Assembly: GCA_963932465.1 (NCBI GenBank)
Contig: OZ010791.1
Coordinates: 155,975,915 to 156,039,914 of the forward strand
Reading direction: 5' to 3'
Origin: Maratus speciosus
Lineage: Eukaryota; Arthropoda; Arachnida; Araneae; Salticidae
Length of the DNA stretch: 64,000 nucleotides
Under the pieces are notes generated by a model. It was not told the origin of the DNA. It made no database searches and saw nothing but the letters and a program-made list of their open reading frames with translations. Below, one piece after another: positions 1 through 10,985 of this stretch; the first letter of the stretch is position 1; the number at the start of each line of letters is the position of its first letter. The position numbers were made by a program, and so were the translations under genes.

Positions 1-240
1 TAAAATGATTGCTGTTGACTTACTATTAGTAAATACACTTAATTAATGTTACATACACATAAAAGTATGCATTCACTTAAAAAAATAAACATAAAATACA
101 AAGTTTACTTGAACTTTTAAAAGGAAAGTAATTGTTAATAGAGTTCTTTTACTTACAAGTAATGTTTAATTAAATGGGGTTAATTTTGCTATATATAAAC
201 TATTAATTATTCATATAAAACGATGCATTAATCTATTTAT
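1..240. other. AT-rich stretch, nothing recognised
   Basis: Very AT-rich sequence without an open frame, a repeat arm or an RNA motif that I can support. Confidence 0.5.
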
Positions 241-830
241 ATAAAATCCAAGTCTCTGTGTGTCCCTCACAATTCCGGTTGGACCGCCTCATTGATCGCG
301 GCCATGTTAGGCTTCCTATGGCGATATCGGTATCAGCTTCAACAATGAGATTGTTGAAAAGTAGTAATGGTAGGGTTGCCAAAATAGCGCCAAATTCTGG
401 TCAACTTGGCAAAATATCGCTAAATTTGGCGACAAAAATAAGTTGCCATACATGAAACCAACTTGGTGATAGCTGGCTAATTTGGCGAAATACCCATTGA
501 AGCCCATTAAACGTTCATAATCGAAGTCACCGCAATTTTATTTAAATTCCACGCATTTAAGGGTTTTTTTTTTCTTTTTTCGAAATCAATGAGTCAGACT
601 TTAATACGAAAATATACATCTTTACATCTTCATCCCGATGCTATTAATAAAATAACCGCCACTAGACGGCGCTGCACAATCTGAGCTCCTTACTGCCCAA
701 TTTTAATGTTATTTACATAGCCGGATACAATGAAATTCTCGGTATTTTTCCAGTATAGGGGTTTGGCGAATTAGAGGAAACTGTCTTGGCGAATAAGGAA
801 ATTAGGCAACATATTTCCACATTTTAAAGT
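241..830. repeat. Dispersed repeat with TTGGCGAAAT-type motifs
   Basis: The stretch around 400-515 (cttggcaaaatatcgctaaa, then a gacaaaaataagt box, then ctaatttggcgaaat) is matched in the same order near 20650-20755 with scattered substitutions. Short gtttggcgaatt and cttggcgaataa variants recur at 765-800. The small open frames here are on both strands, short and without similarity that I recognise. I read it as an old dispersed repeat of unknown class. Confidence 0.45.
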
Positions 831-1102
831 GTGTTATTTCCATCTATCACTGGGGAACAAACGAGAAAAACTACTCATATTCTTGCACATGTGTTGTATA
901 TATCTTCATTTTCCGTCGTTTTTGACGGGTTATCTTTCTAGTATATATATTATTTGATTTAGTATTTAGCAAAGTTGAGTCTCTAAAGTTGAGATTGATG
1001 TAGTATAGAGATTCTGGTTTTTGAGTGTTATTTAGAGATTATCAAAACAATTTATATTTAAAAAGGGCATCTATATGCACAGAAGACTTTTTTTTAAAAA
1101 AT
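831..1102. other. AT-rich stretch, nothing recognised
   Basis: No open frame, repeat arm or RNA motif was noticed in this interval. Confidence 0.4.
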
Positions 1103-1645
1103 GCAATTTAACAAATTACAACGACCATTTGGAAAATGATTTTTTCAAAGACTAAAATTTAAGACATAAAAAATCGCACGGAGTTGATCATACATTACGT
1201 ACGCCATGGATTACATTTTTCGGTACTGTAAATTTTTAAACTTCTACGGAGCTAGTCATTCATTACGTACGCCATGGATTAAACATTAATATTCCTGGAC
1301 CAATTTTAAATGGGATTTCATTCTTAAACTTCTAAACATCCCACAATATTACTTTTTACACCGTCGTATAGGGAAAAAAATGTACTTTTAAATGCAATTT
1401 GTTTGAAAGCTGTATCTCAATTTGTTACTGAGTTATTATTTTTTTTTTGTAGTTTTTATTACTTTTTTGTCATAGTGGCAACAGAAGTACCATTTCTGTT
1501 GAAAGTAAAGATAAAATACAGATTACTGTATAGACCAATCAGAAAACGAATAAAATGCGAATTCAACCAATAAAACGCTTCAGATATGTTTTTGATTTCC
1601 TACCCTGACAGAGGACAATAACCATTTTTCCAAATGGTTAAAAAG
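1103..1645 (-). repeat. Dispersed repeat R1, copy 1
   Basis: This interval is the reverse complement of 48238-48852 along nearly its whole length. Both ends carry an ACCATTTGGAAAA-type motif, and the outer end forms a short hairpin (accatttttccaaatggt). Inside are two direct copies of cattacgtacgccatggatt about 60 bp apart. The other copy has a longer middle part, so this one seems internally deleted. No coding potential is visible. The class is unknown, but a non-autonomous DNA element with short terminal inverted repeats is plausible. Confidence 0.6.
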
Positions 1646-1779
1646 GGCCTTAAAATAACTATAAGCAAGACTATACAGAGTTATGAAAATTATTAGAATA
1701 ATTGTGAAATTTACAATAAATTCCTGTTATGTTAAAGAAATAATACATTATTAAAAAGTATTGATACATTTAACATTTA

Positions 1780-1999
1780 GTGTGCATCTTCTTGTTTTTT
1801 ATTAAAGATTCGATACGTCTTGGCATACTTTGTATGAGTTTTTGGCAATTAATTTATATTTCGTTGTCATGGTGCCAAATTTGGATGAGTCTTTCTATCA
1901 GACCATTCTTGTTTGTGAAGTTGCATTTCTTTAATTTTTTCTTTACAATGGCCCAAAGATTCTCTATGGGATTCATATCTGGACTGTTTCTAGGCCATG
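1780..1999 (-). pseudogene. Tc1-like transposase, C-terminal fragment (left arm)
   Basis: On the minus strand the translation contains WPRNSPDMNPIENLWAIVKK, the hallmark C-terminal block of Tc1/mariner transposases. It includes the third catalytic acidic residue, a Glu codon at 1962-1964. Downstream in the same frame are NKNGLIERLIQIWHHD, one stop codon, and then a QSMPRRIESLI block, which is the usual Tc1 tail. The first two catalytic Asp regions are absent. This is a relic of a different Tc1 lineage from the intact-looking element at 33465, whose corresponding block reads WPAQSPDLNIIEPLW. Confidence 0.7.
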
Positions 2000-2020
2000 G
2001 AAATGTTTTCTTTAATTAAA

Positions 2021-2162
2021 AATCAAAGAAATTCAACATCACAAATAAGAATGGTCTGATAGAAAGATTCATCCAAATTTGGCATCATGACAACGAAATA
2101 CAAATTAATTGCCAAAAACAAAAACTCATACAAATTATGCCAAGGCGTTGCCAAGGTATTAA
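2021..2162 (+). pseudogene. Tc1-like transposase, C-terminal fragment (right arm)
   Basis: The plus-strand translation repeats the left-arm fragment: TNKNGLIERFIQIWHHDNEI, followed after a small insertion by QKLIQIMPRRCQGI. It lacks the WP..SPD..PIE block that the left arm keeps, so the inverted copy is shorter. It is non-functional. Confidence 0.6.
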
Positions 2163-2257
2163 ATGTATCAACATTTTAAAAATAATGTATTATTTCTTTA
2201 ATATAACAAGATTTTAATGTAAATTTCACAATTATTCTAATAACTTTCATACCTCTG

Positions 2258-2725
2258 TATTTCAAAAATGGTCCGACAAGTCCCGGCACGCCTTTAAAAA
2301 GCTATATATCTAAATCAATATATCTAAATTACAGCTAAAAAGCTTATAAAGAACACATTTTTAATTTTAATTTTATTTTTATTATTATTATATAAAAAAT
2401 AAAGCTATTGAGTTCAAAAATTCATGAAGCCACAAAAGATATATATTTAAACATAATTAAACCCAATAACAAAAGTTGAAACGTAACGATAAAGCACGTA
2501 TTCTCGCAAAGAAACTTCCTCTTCAACTGGAGCTAGCAACCGTCGGATATCACTCATGTTTCTGAAATCGACATAGATGCACCAAGTTAGTCAGCTATTA
2601 AAAAAATACGCTTTTTACAATTGTTGCAAAAATTTAAATTTTTGCACTTTTGGCCCTGTTTTTGGGTCAAATACTCCGCTGTGCGGCGCAACGTCGAGCA
2701 GGACCTTGGCAAAGCAGTTACCGTA
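2258..2725. other. Unassigned AT-rich stretch
   Basis: A short GC-richer patch occurs near 2520-2715 (ggagctagcaaccgtcgga and gtgcggcgcaacgtcgagca). No gene or known repeat was recognised. Confidence 0.35.
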
Positions 2726-3889
2726 TATGGGGCATTCTCACAATCTTTTGACTTTTATGTCCCTGAATAATATTTTTTAATTTTAGTACATGTTCTTGTG
2801 CTTTTTTTTTATTTCATATACCGGGAAGCATCCCATTGCATGATTGCATAATAATATTAACGAGATAAATATGTTTTGGACGATGTTGGGGGTCCAAATA
2901 CCAGGAAAACTCCTATACCGTCCCATGTCCCTGATGCTGATTTTTAAGTTTGGAGCCGTCTGTATAAAATTGTTTCAATAAAAATAATTCGATGTAATTT
3001 TTTTCAGAAACTGGAACTATTGTTTTATGTAAATATGTAGCAAAAAATTAACCTGCACACATTTTTAGGGTTGTTATTATTTTTTTAATTCTGTCCCTGG
3101 GTTTTAGATTCCTTACAGTTCTTCTTCTAAAATTATACAGAAAATCAGTTCAGATGCAGCCACATTTTTTTTTTCAAGTTTTTTCTCATGCAGAAGTACG
3201 CTAGAGAAAGAATATCTAAAATTCTTAGACAGGAAATTTACTTCAGAATTTAAATCAGCATTTAAATATCAATTTCAAGCATCGTGGCTTTATTGGTAGT
3301 CTTACCGTTCCCAAGGTTTATTCCTGCACTTTTCGAGGTAAATTATTATTTTTTTTTAGTTAATCCAATGTAAATAACTGTTTCTAAAAATTAATGAACA
3401 TTGTGGCTACCACTTAGTCTTAACATGATTTGCATAAAACAGGTGGTAATTTTCCTTACCGTTCCATCCTTGCCGTCCCTTTTTTTCCCATTTTGTCCCT
3501 TTTTTCCTATACCGTCTCCCTTTTTTTTTTTACCTTACCGTCCCTTCTTTAACACCCCTTTAAGACAATGTTGTACCAAAATTTTGTACTAAAAATACTA
3601 CATTGTTATTATTTCTTATTTGAATGTCCTGTGGGTGCTATGCAAATTCATTATAAGTAAAAATTTAGAAGAAAATAGAAAGTTTTAGTAATAAAATGGA
3701 AAGGAAAATTAAACTCGCAAGTTTAACATAAATCCCAGTTAAATAAAAAAAAATTTCGCTGCTGACCATTTTTTTCTTTATTTTGAATCATTAAGGCATT
3801 CGTCTATCAGATTAAAATGTTATTTTAGCAAGTTTAATTTCACCAGATTTTTATTCCCGAAAGTCAAAAGATTGTGAGAATGCCCCATA
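2726..3889. mobile_element. Non-autonomous element with about 31-bp terminal inverted repeats
   Basis: TATGGGGCATTCTCACAATC followed by TTTTGACTTT starts at 2726 and recurs in inverse orientation ending at 3889. The interior is AT-rich with several ACCGTCCC-type boxes (near 2923, 3455, 3505 and 3534) and no meaningful open frame. The right end continues into a local palindrome, GCCCCATACC then GGGGGGGTATGGGGC (3882-3906). A target duplication is not clear. The superfamily is unknown. Confidence 0.5.
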
Positions 3890-4221
3890 CCGGGGGGGTA
3901 TGGGGCAATAAATATAACTGGGCTAATAAAATTTATTTTAAAATTGTATATATCATAGAATACTACATAATACAGATAATAAAATGTATGAAAAATACCA
4001 CTACTTTCACGTCTAATATGCATAATTATTTTTTATTTCGAAAACTCTTCTATTTTTATACAATGTTTTAAATATTCATTTTATGTCTTCACAGCTAGTT
4101 TCACTCTATACATTCTCCTACAATTAAATCAGCTTTACCTGTAACAAATAACTCACTTTTTTATAATGAAGAAGCATTTAAAAAGAAATTTAGGTCAAAA
4201 ATATAGAGCGGAAACATTATT
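3890..4221. other. AT-rich stretch, nothing recognised
   Basis: Short open frames exist on both strands but they mirror each other and show no family motif. Confidence 0.4.
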
Positions 4222-4500
4222 TCAAATTCTATAGAGATACTCGGGTTCCCTAGCAAACCCCCGATTGGTGCGGGACCCTAGACATTCACCCCGTTTGCCC
4301 GATGGTTGCACTGGCCCTGTATTCGAGATATGCACATGCCCGAGACCTGAGCCTTGTCTAACATGCTGACCGGGCTCGGCCCTATTTTCTCTTACTAGAC
4401 TCACTCTGGGCCGGACTTAGATTAACTTATTTGCTGCAAACTTGTGCCGGGCCGGACGTACATGGACTTTATAGACGGGCATTATTTTCGGGTCGTGTCA
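4222..4500. repeat. GC-rich remnant of the CCGGGCC-rich repeat family
   Basis: This GC-rich patch stands out from its AT-rich surroundings and is full of gggccgg, cgggctcgg and cgggtcgtg motifs. The same style of sequence occurs at 6512-6781, 7350-8250 and 41960-42128, where it ends in an AGACCTCTA terminus. The terminus itself is missing here, so this is probably a degraded fragment. Confidence 0.45.
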
Positions 4501-4786
4501 GGCTGTCTTTTTTTTAAATAGTACTTGAAAGTTATTGATATTGTATATTTCCTTAATGTTTATAAAATGTTATCAGAAAATTATATATTATTGTATTAAA
4601 ACTTATTTTGATTTAATAAATTATAAAGAAATATGTTGTTTTTCATAGCATCAATAGAATCCGTTTTATTAAATAACCCAGAGATATTTCTCTTCACGTA
4701 TGAAACCATGTCTTTTTCCACGGGGGATTGCTTAAAAAATAAGTAAGTAAATATTTAGGGATTTGTTTATGTAGAAATTGGGTCTT

Positions 4787-4848
4787 TTAAGACTGTTCTC
4801 AACTGCTCGGCTCCATAAGCACAAAACGTTTAGACACATTAACAAATT

Positions 4849-4883
<35 letters not shown>

Positions 4884-5244
4884 AAAGGAAAGGTATAAAA
4901 TTGGAAGGACTGACTATGGAAGCGATTTGGAATCGAACTGTGTTTTCCATTTTTTTTAAATAAATAAATTACCTATTGAGTTATAAGTGATTTTGATAAC
5001 GTGACAAAGACGTTTTTCACCCCTCCTTGAGTGGTTATTCTTCTTTCGCGCGGAAATTCGGTTCAAAACGTCCACTTTGACACTATTTTCTGAAAGATCT
5101 ATTACGCTTGCAAAAAAACGGAAAAAACCATTCGATTATATAGCTTCTGAACAGCTACACCTGCTAGTTTCATGCAGTTCCGAACAACAATGAATTAAAA
5201 CTTATGTCATGAAGTTGTCGTTTTAGATTTGAAAACAGCCTTAA
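4787..5244 (-). mobile_element. TTAA miniature element, family A
   Basis: This is a full-length copy of the most abundant element in the window. The family begins TTAAGGCTGTTCTCAA and ends with its reverse complement, is usually about 425-430 bp long, and has no coding capacity. Shared interior words are cgcaatagatctttcagaaa and gtcacgtgatcaaaatcg. The outer TTAA on each side fits piggyBac-like target use. This copy is about 30 bp long because its short internal T run has expanded to 32 T (4851-4882). Confidence 0.8.
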
Positions 5245-5379
5245 GGCTGTTTCAAAGTTAAAATTCAGGTAATTTTTTCTTGTTTCTATTTTGCTATTGC
5301 TTTATTTTTATTAAGCACTTGTTACCATAATAAGAAATAACGCATATATTTCTCCTTAATCTTAAAATTGAAGCATTCT

Positions 5380-5452
5380 CGATTATTCGAAAATTTCGAT
5401 TTTCCGAAAGACGGTCGATCCCAATTATTTCGGATAATCGAGGATCTACTGT
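5380..5452. mobile_element. Right terminus of a pogo-like element
   Basis: The sequence ends cggataatcgaggatctact followed by gtaa, the inverse of the CAGTAGATCCTCGATTATCC style of terminus typical of pogo/Tigger elements. Only this end was found, so the element is truncated on the left. Confidence 0.5.
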
Positions 5453-5499
5453 AATTACAAAATTATACATTGAATCCTTTTAACAGTTCTATAATTATA

Positions 5500-5888
5500 G
5501 GAATAGATTTTTAAAAAATTAAACATAATAATTCACTTGATATATAAATACCAACCATTCTTTAATGATTTTAATATTCATTTCGCCTACACGAATAGTT
5601 AAAACGGAAATTAACTTCATTGACACTAACTCATGCAACAATTCAGTCATCATTCAAATTGAAAGAGAAATAATTTCGTCCCATGGCATATAATCCACTT
5701 CGGTAATGATCAAACACTTGGGATTTTTTTTTCTTAACTTTTGCAGGAACAGCATTGCGAATTTTAGTTAATTAAGTTGGGGTTAGAAATACTATTTTTA
5801 TAAACTATGCAAAAAAAATTTTCAGAAATAAAACGCTAATATGTTCATATTCGTAACATTTTGCCAGAAAATTCTAGTGTAATATATA
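5500..5888 (+). repeat. Unit of the roughly 700-bp tandem array (part 1)
   Basis: It contains the array landmarks aaattgaaagagaaataatt and, further on, a T run with ttttgcaggaac. The unit is interrupted at TA by the foldback at 5889-8725 and resumes at 8726 in register with the intact units at 11.9-12.8 kb. Confidence 0.6.
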
Positions 5889-6289
5889 CAGGGTGATTCA
5901 TAAATATCAAAACAATAGGCTATCTCCTTAAATATTGCCCCTAGGCACATACTTCCAATTGCAAAGTTTCATAAAAAAAGGTTCAAAATTTGATGAGATA
6001 AGTTGCAGCTCCATGGGGGATCTATTTGAAAAAATACAAAATTAAATTTTTATACGGCCTCCGTAGAGTAAAATTTCCAATTAGGAAATTTTTTCTTATC
6101 CATTCCTGAATTAAATACAAAAAATTTCATCTTCATATATATAAAACTCACAGAGTTATGCTCGTTTAAATAATTCGTCAGGTTTTAAGGGATTAGACAC
6201 AGAAGACAAATTGAAGTCCGTGTAATCCAAGAAACAATGTTACTTTAAGAGTTCCAGGAAACATGCAAAAGTATATTTATTGAACTTGA

Positions 6290-7140
6290 ATTTTGATTTT
6301 TTTTTCTCTTTTGTGATGGTTAACCACATAATTTGCAAACTAAGTCACATCCTGAAATTTCTCATAAAGTTGTTGTTGTTGTTGTTTTTTTTTTTTTTTT
6401 TTTTTTTTAATTTTAAATGATTATTATTTTTTTAAGTGGGATAGTTTAAAATCGTTATAACTTGAACATTATTTGTCGAATTTTAATTTTTTTTTCTTTT
6501 AATTAAAGAGTAGAGGTCTGCATGGACCGGAATTTACAGGTCCGGCCGGAACAAAAACTATCTTGACACGACCCGGTGTAAAAATTAAAAGTTCGGCCCG
6601 AGCCCGGCACGGCCCTTTTATATTTTCACAGTTCACCGTCCGGCCGGGGGCGGCCCATACCAAAATCAGCGGAAACAGCACCGGCCCGGCCCGTGAAAAA
6701 ATCAATTAAATCAACCAGTCAATTAAAATAATTAAATCAGCATGGGCCTCGGGCCAAGCCCGGGCCCATGGAGACCTCTAAAGGAGGAAATATAATTTTA
6801 ATTTTCTTTCAGGATTTATTTAAATATTAATTTAAAAAATATTAAAATATAAATTTAAAAAATGATGAAAATTATTTTTAAAAATCATATTTTCAACAAT
6901 AAATATATATATATTTTTTTCAAATTTGCTCAAACAAAATTAATTTAAACTAATCAAAAAAGACATGTTCTAAGTTTGCAACTTTTTTCTTTAACAATTC
7001 TTCACTTATAGCAATTTAAAGACGAGAAGTGGTGAAAAAAAAAAAAAAAACACCATGCAGAAAAACGCCTTTAAGTTTTTAAACAGATTATTTCCTTAAA
7101 AAAAAAAAAAAAAAAAAAAAAAAATGTTTAAATACCTTTT
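6290..7140 (+). repeat. Segment related to the TTAA element at 17811-18447
   Basis: The words tgatggttaacc, aaaatc-ttataact-gaa-attatt and atgcagaaaaacgc occur in the same order here and at 17880-18240. This places a copy of that family inside the foldback. It is interrupted by a GC-rich insertion at 6512-6781. Confidence 0.45.
6512..6781. mobile_element. Short GC-rich element with TAGAGGTCTGCATGG terminus
   Basis: It begins TAGAGGTCTGCATGGACCGG and ends GGCCCATGGAGACCTCTA, which are imperfect inverted repeats. The interior is made of cggcccg and ccggccggg words, unlike the AT-rich surroundings. Flanks aaagag and aaaggag may be an imperfect target duplication. It could instead be the left end of a longer element ending at 8250. 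Confidence 0.5.
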
Positions 7141-7349
7141 AAAAAATTGCAGGTGAGTAAAGTAACGCCTTCCTGTTGCTTAAACTTCTGGTTGAGTTTA
7201 ACTTTTGCCCTTTCCACTTTCTTCCTGTACTATTTAAATGTCCGTCAGTTGATTTAAAGCAAGGCTTTTTCCAACATGCCGATTAAAAGTTTTTTCATAA
7301 TTTTAGACCTCACAACTTCAGATTTTAAATCGTCCCAGCGAGATTGTTA

Positions 7350-8250
7350 AAAAAAATCTGTAGGGCCGATCCAGTCCCGGACCTTACTTTTTCCTGAAGG
7401 CTCGGCCGGGACGGGCCCAAGGTATCTTTTCCATACCGAACCGTGACTGGATTCGTTCTGCCTGTGTCTGCACGGGTAGAAATTTTCACTGTCGAACCAA
7501 CTCATATTAAAATTATTGCCTCTGACTGACCTGATCCGTGCAAAAATCAGTAAAATTTGGCTCAGCCTAAAACTTTTTACAAAAAATACATATATTTTTA
7601 AATTGCCATTATTTTACAATTAAACTTAAAAATTCCTTTTTTTAAAGGATAGTAGATTTCTAGGCAAAAAAATTAAAATACAGTAAAAGCAGTGAAAGAA
7701 AACCTGCCTATGACGGAATCCTGTCTGAAACCAATAAATGTGTTGATCCATACAAAATGAATATAATAATACCTGAAAAAGGAATAAATTACATTTACAC
7801 CTGCTAAGAAGGGAACTTGTCTCTAACGCATTATTTTCTTTCTTATGTGATTCCATCTTAGAAGATTTTACTGTATAGCGTTTTTTAAAGTCTCCCTCTC
7901 CAATACGTGGAATATGGATTAACGGTATTAATGATAAGTGAAACATTTGCATACAAATAGCGATTCATTAAATATATATATATATATCACAGCCTACGGC
8001 GCTTCTTTACAAATGAACATTATAAACATGAAAAATAAAAGCTATAGTAAGTATTTTTGGTTGGAACTCCTCATACGAAACAATTTTTTAACCATATCGA
8101 CGTAAAAAACTATGTTTTGCAGACATTTAGTCAGGCCGGTCCAAGTTCGGGGCAGAGATTTTAACTTTTTTCCAGGCCGGGCCGAACTTTTTTTTTCTAT
8201 GGGTTGGCCGATCCCAGACCTGGATATTTCGACTCGTGCAGACCTCTAAT
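7350..8250. mobile_element. GC-rich element, right end at AGACCTCTA
   Basis: The right end (actcgtgcagacctcta) matches the terminus at 42128, and 7650-8250 aligns with 41690-42128, sharing aagaagggaacttgtct. GC-rich blocks gccgatccagtcccgg and ggctcggccgggacgggccc lie at 7370-7430. The left end is uncertain. Confidence 0.45.
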
Positions 8251-8725
8251 ACAGATCTCCAGCATATTTTGAAAGCAAGTGTAAAGTAAAATCTGTACGC
8301 TGCTATTTTATGTCCAAAGGAGAGGCGCTGTCTTAAATCGACATTTAATAACGTACAATTTGTGAATGATCCCTATCTTGCATTCAAAATAAGTCAGTAA
8401 CTCGTCGCCCAGAGGCATGGGTAAATGGCGTACGTCACAAATTTTGGTTTTCAGTATCTCCGCGAATTTTGGAAGTATTGAGATAAATTTTTTTGTGTTT
8501 AATTCAGGAATGGATAAGGAAAAAATTCCTAATTGGAAATTTTACTCTACGGCAGCCTTATAAAAATTTAATTTTTGTATTTGCTCAAATAGACCCCCCA
8601 TGGAGTTGCAACTTATCTCATTAAATTTTGCACCTTTTTTTACGAAATTTTGCAATTGGAAGTATGTGCCTAGGGGCAATATTTAAGGAGATAGCCTATT
8701 GTTTCGATATATATGAATCACCCTG

Positions 8726-8970
8726 TATATTACTATATTATTTATTTATTTACTTTAAATAAAAAGAAAGTGGTTGCTCGCTATGGAAACTGTTTATGAC
8801 ATCGGTTTTCCTGTCACTTATTTCAACTTCCGTTTTGTAAAAATATTAGAAAAGCCTCAATATTTAAGCTATTAATCTTGATTAGACAGAATGCACAAAG
8901 CTACTTTTGTAATTCTTAGAGTATTTTTTCAAAGCAACACAAAAGAATTCCGAAATAAAGAAACGATACC
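8726..8970 (+). repeat. Tandem-array unit, continued
   Basis: It contains the landmark cacttatttcaacttccgtt and a following gttagaaaagcc-type box that mark each roughly 700-bp unit. It resumes exactly where the foldback ends. Confidence 0.6.
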
Positions 8971-9245
8971 TTAAGGGTGTTCTCAAATCCAAAAGCGCAA
9001 CTTTATGACATAAGTTTTAATTTATTTTTGTTCGAAAATGCATGAAACTAGTAGGTGTTGTTGTTCAGAATCTATGTAATCGAGCTGTTTTTTAAGTTCT
9101 TTTGCAAACGCAATAGATCTTTCAGATAATAGTGTCAAAGTGGTCCTTTTGAACCGAATTTCTTTGCGAAAGTAGAATAACAAACTCAAGAGCGGGCGAA
9201 AAACGTGTTTGTCACGTGATCAAAATCGCTTATAACTCAATAGCT
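8971..9245 (+). mobile_element. TTAA miniature element, family A, 3' truncated
   Basis: It starts TTAAGGGTGTTCTCAAATCC and follows the family through cttataactcaatag, then stops. The array sequence resumes at once with acagaataatttatttcatg. The insertion point is a TTAA present in the intact array units (gatacattaaactaataag), so both insertion and later end loss can be seen. Confidence 0.75.
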
Positions 9246-9387
9246 AAACAGAATAATTTATTTCATGCATAAATACCCTCCCTTAAAATTTTATTAATTT
9301 TCTTTTACATCTACATGAATTGTTAAAATGGAAATTAGTCCCATTCACACTCACTCGGACCATAAAGACATAACTCACATAACTCAC
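9246..9387 (+). repeat. Tandem-array unit, continued
   Basis: The landmark cataaataccctcccttaaa occurs here, at 11742 and, slightly changed, at 12426. The unit is interrupted by the foldback beginning at 9388. Confidence 0.6.
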
Positions 9388-9559
9388 AAGGAGAGGGTCC
9401 GAGGTTGGTGTCACCGAATGCGATGAACATTTGCGTATCGATAGAGTATAGTTAGTATATAAATATATGACCGCCATAAAGAGCAACCCCCAGGGTGTCT
9501 TGAGAAAATAAGTTTCAAAGTTTAAGCTACAGTTTTTAATCTGTTAAATTTCCTTCTTT

Positions 9560-9640
9560 AACAAGCGGTTCAGTAGCATGGTCGGCAGCATGCGGAATTT
9601 GAGATTTTTTTTTGCCCGAGTTCAAATCCGGCTTTGTCTT
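9560..9640 (+). repeat. tRNA-like (SINE-type) segment, left arm
   Basis: The segment ttcagtagcatggtcggcag resembles an RNA polymerase III A box, and gagttcaaatccggc resembles a B box about 40 bp downstream. The acceptor and T stems do not pair convincingly, so this is not a functional tRNA gene. A tRNA-derived SINE origin is an inference. Confidence 0.4.
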
Positions 9641-10899
9641 GTTTTTCGGGACGAAATTTTTACTGATCATTTTCGAACCACAATTGAAAAAATATGTATA
9701 ATAATTTAAATTTACGAAAAATATGAATTAAATGTATGTTTTGTAGCATATAAGTGCTTTTTTACCTACGAAATTTTGCATGTTTAAGTATATAATGAAA
9801 AAAACAAAAAACTCATATTTATATGTCTATATACCAGAAAATTTTTATTGTTATTTAAAATTATTTACAGTTATTTCAATGAATAATCTACCATTTTTCA
9901 CAGAGAAATAAATTAAAACACGTGATATAAATGCGTGAATAATTATATTATTTTAATTTTCTTTCTATATGAAAGTATTTCGAATATTTGAGGATTTTTT
10001 TTAATACCCTTTTTAAAATTCTTAATATGACTTTTTTTATTTCGGATTTTGGGTTTTGTAATTATTACCTACGTTAATAACTATTTTCAGCAATTCAGTA
10101 TCTTTTTATAACTTATTTTTAAGCACAAAGACAGTTATTCTAACTATAATCATAAGAATCCAAAATTTAAAAAATTCAAAAGTTACAAAACTAGTTGGTA
10201 AAAAACGATACATTTATTTCACTGTGAAAAATAGCAGCTTATTTATGTAAATAACAGTAAATAAATTTTAAAATTAGCTTAATTTTATGGTCTACAAAAG
10301 TTCCAATTGACTTTTTTTTTGGTTTGTTATTATTATTATTTATTTATTTTATCTTTACTTTTCATTAAATGTATAAGCATGCAAAGATTCGCAGTTAAAA
10401 TTGTATTTATATAATTAAACTGCATTATATAAAAATATTAAACAAGAAAAAAAAAATTTCCGAAAGAAATTACTTCGTATATACTTATTCTAATTAAAAA
10501 TCAAGAATCTCAGACTTTAAAAAATCATATTAAAATCATATTAAAAGCATATTTTTAATAAACCATGAAACATTTGAAGTATTTGAATGAGGAAACAAAA
10601 TGAAAATAATATAATTGTTCACTTATTTTAATTTATTTCTCTATTAAAAATTTTAGGTATTCATTGAAATAACTGTAAATAATTTTAAATAACAACAAAA
10701 AATTTCTGGTCTATAGACATATAAACATGCGTTTTTAACTTTTCATTATATATTTAAACATGCAAAATTCCGTAGTTAAAAAAGCACTTATATGCTACAA
10801 AACATACATTTAATTCAAATATTTCGTAAATTTCGATTATTATATATTTTTTTTCAATTGCGGTTCGAAAATGATTGATAAAAATTTTTGCTCCGAAAA

Positions 10900-10985
10900 A
10901 CAAGTCCGAGCCGGATTTGAACTGGGGTAGAAAAATCGCAAACCCCGCATGCTGCCGACCATCCTACTGAACCACTTGCTAAAGA
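10900..10985 (-). repeat. tRNA-like (SINE-type) segment, right arm
   Basis: This is the inverted partner of the segment at 9560. On the minus strand it reads caagtggttcagtaggatgg, then a B-box-like cagttcaaatccggc, then cggacttg. The terminal caagt/acttg could pair as a short acceptor-like stem, but the T stem is broken. Confidence 0.4.

Larger units (their letters stand above)
1676..2257. mobile_element. Palindromised Tc1-like element
   Basis: The element is bounded by TA on both sides and starts CAGAG. The two arms (about 1676-2010 and 2021-2257) are inverted copies of each other with almost no spacer. Each arm includes a piece of the same Tc1-family transposase C-terminus. It therefore appears to be a Tc1-like copy rearranged into an inverted duplication, or foldback, and it cannot encode a transposase. 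Confidence 0.65.
5889..8725. mobile_element. Large foldback element, CAGGGTGATTCAT termini
   Basis: The ends are CAGGGTGATTCATAAATATC (5889) and its inverse (to 8725), flanked by TA. The inverted arms run for about 240 bp on each side (5889 to about 6135 and about 8490 to 8725). The TA target and CAGGG start fit a Tc1/mariner-type non-autonomous element. The interior is a mosaic of other repeats, so the original element was probably much shorter. No transposase was found. Confidence 0.75.

Noticed and set aside
4732..4963. Frames of 60-70 codons with poly-Lys or poly-Phe
   Set aside because: Translation of the 32-T run inside a family A element; similar frames at other homopolymer runs were rejected likewise.
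9560..9640. A real tRNA gene
   Set aside because: A and B boxes are recognisable but the T and acceptor stems do not pair, and the same sequence recurs in the opposite arm of a foldback.
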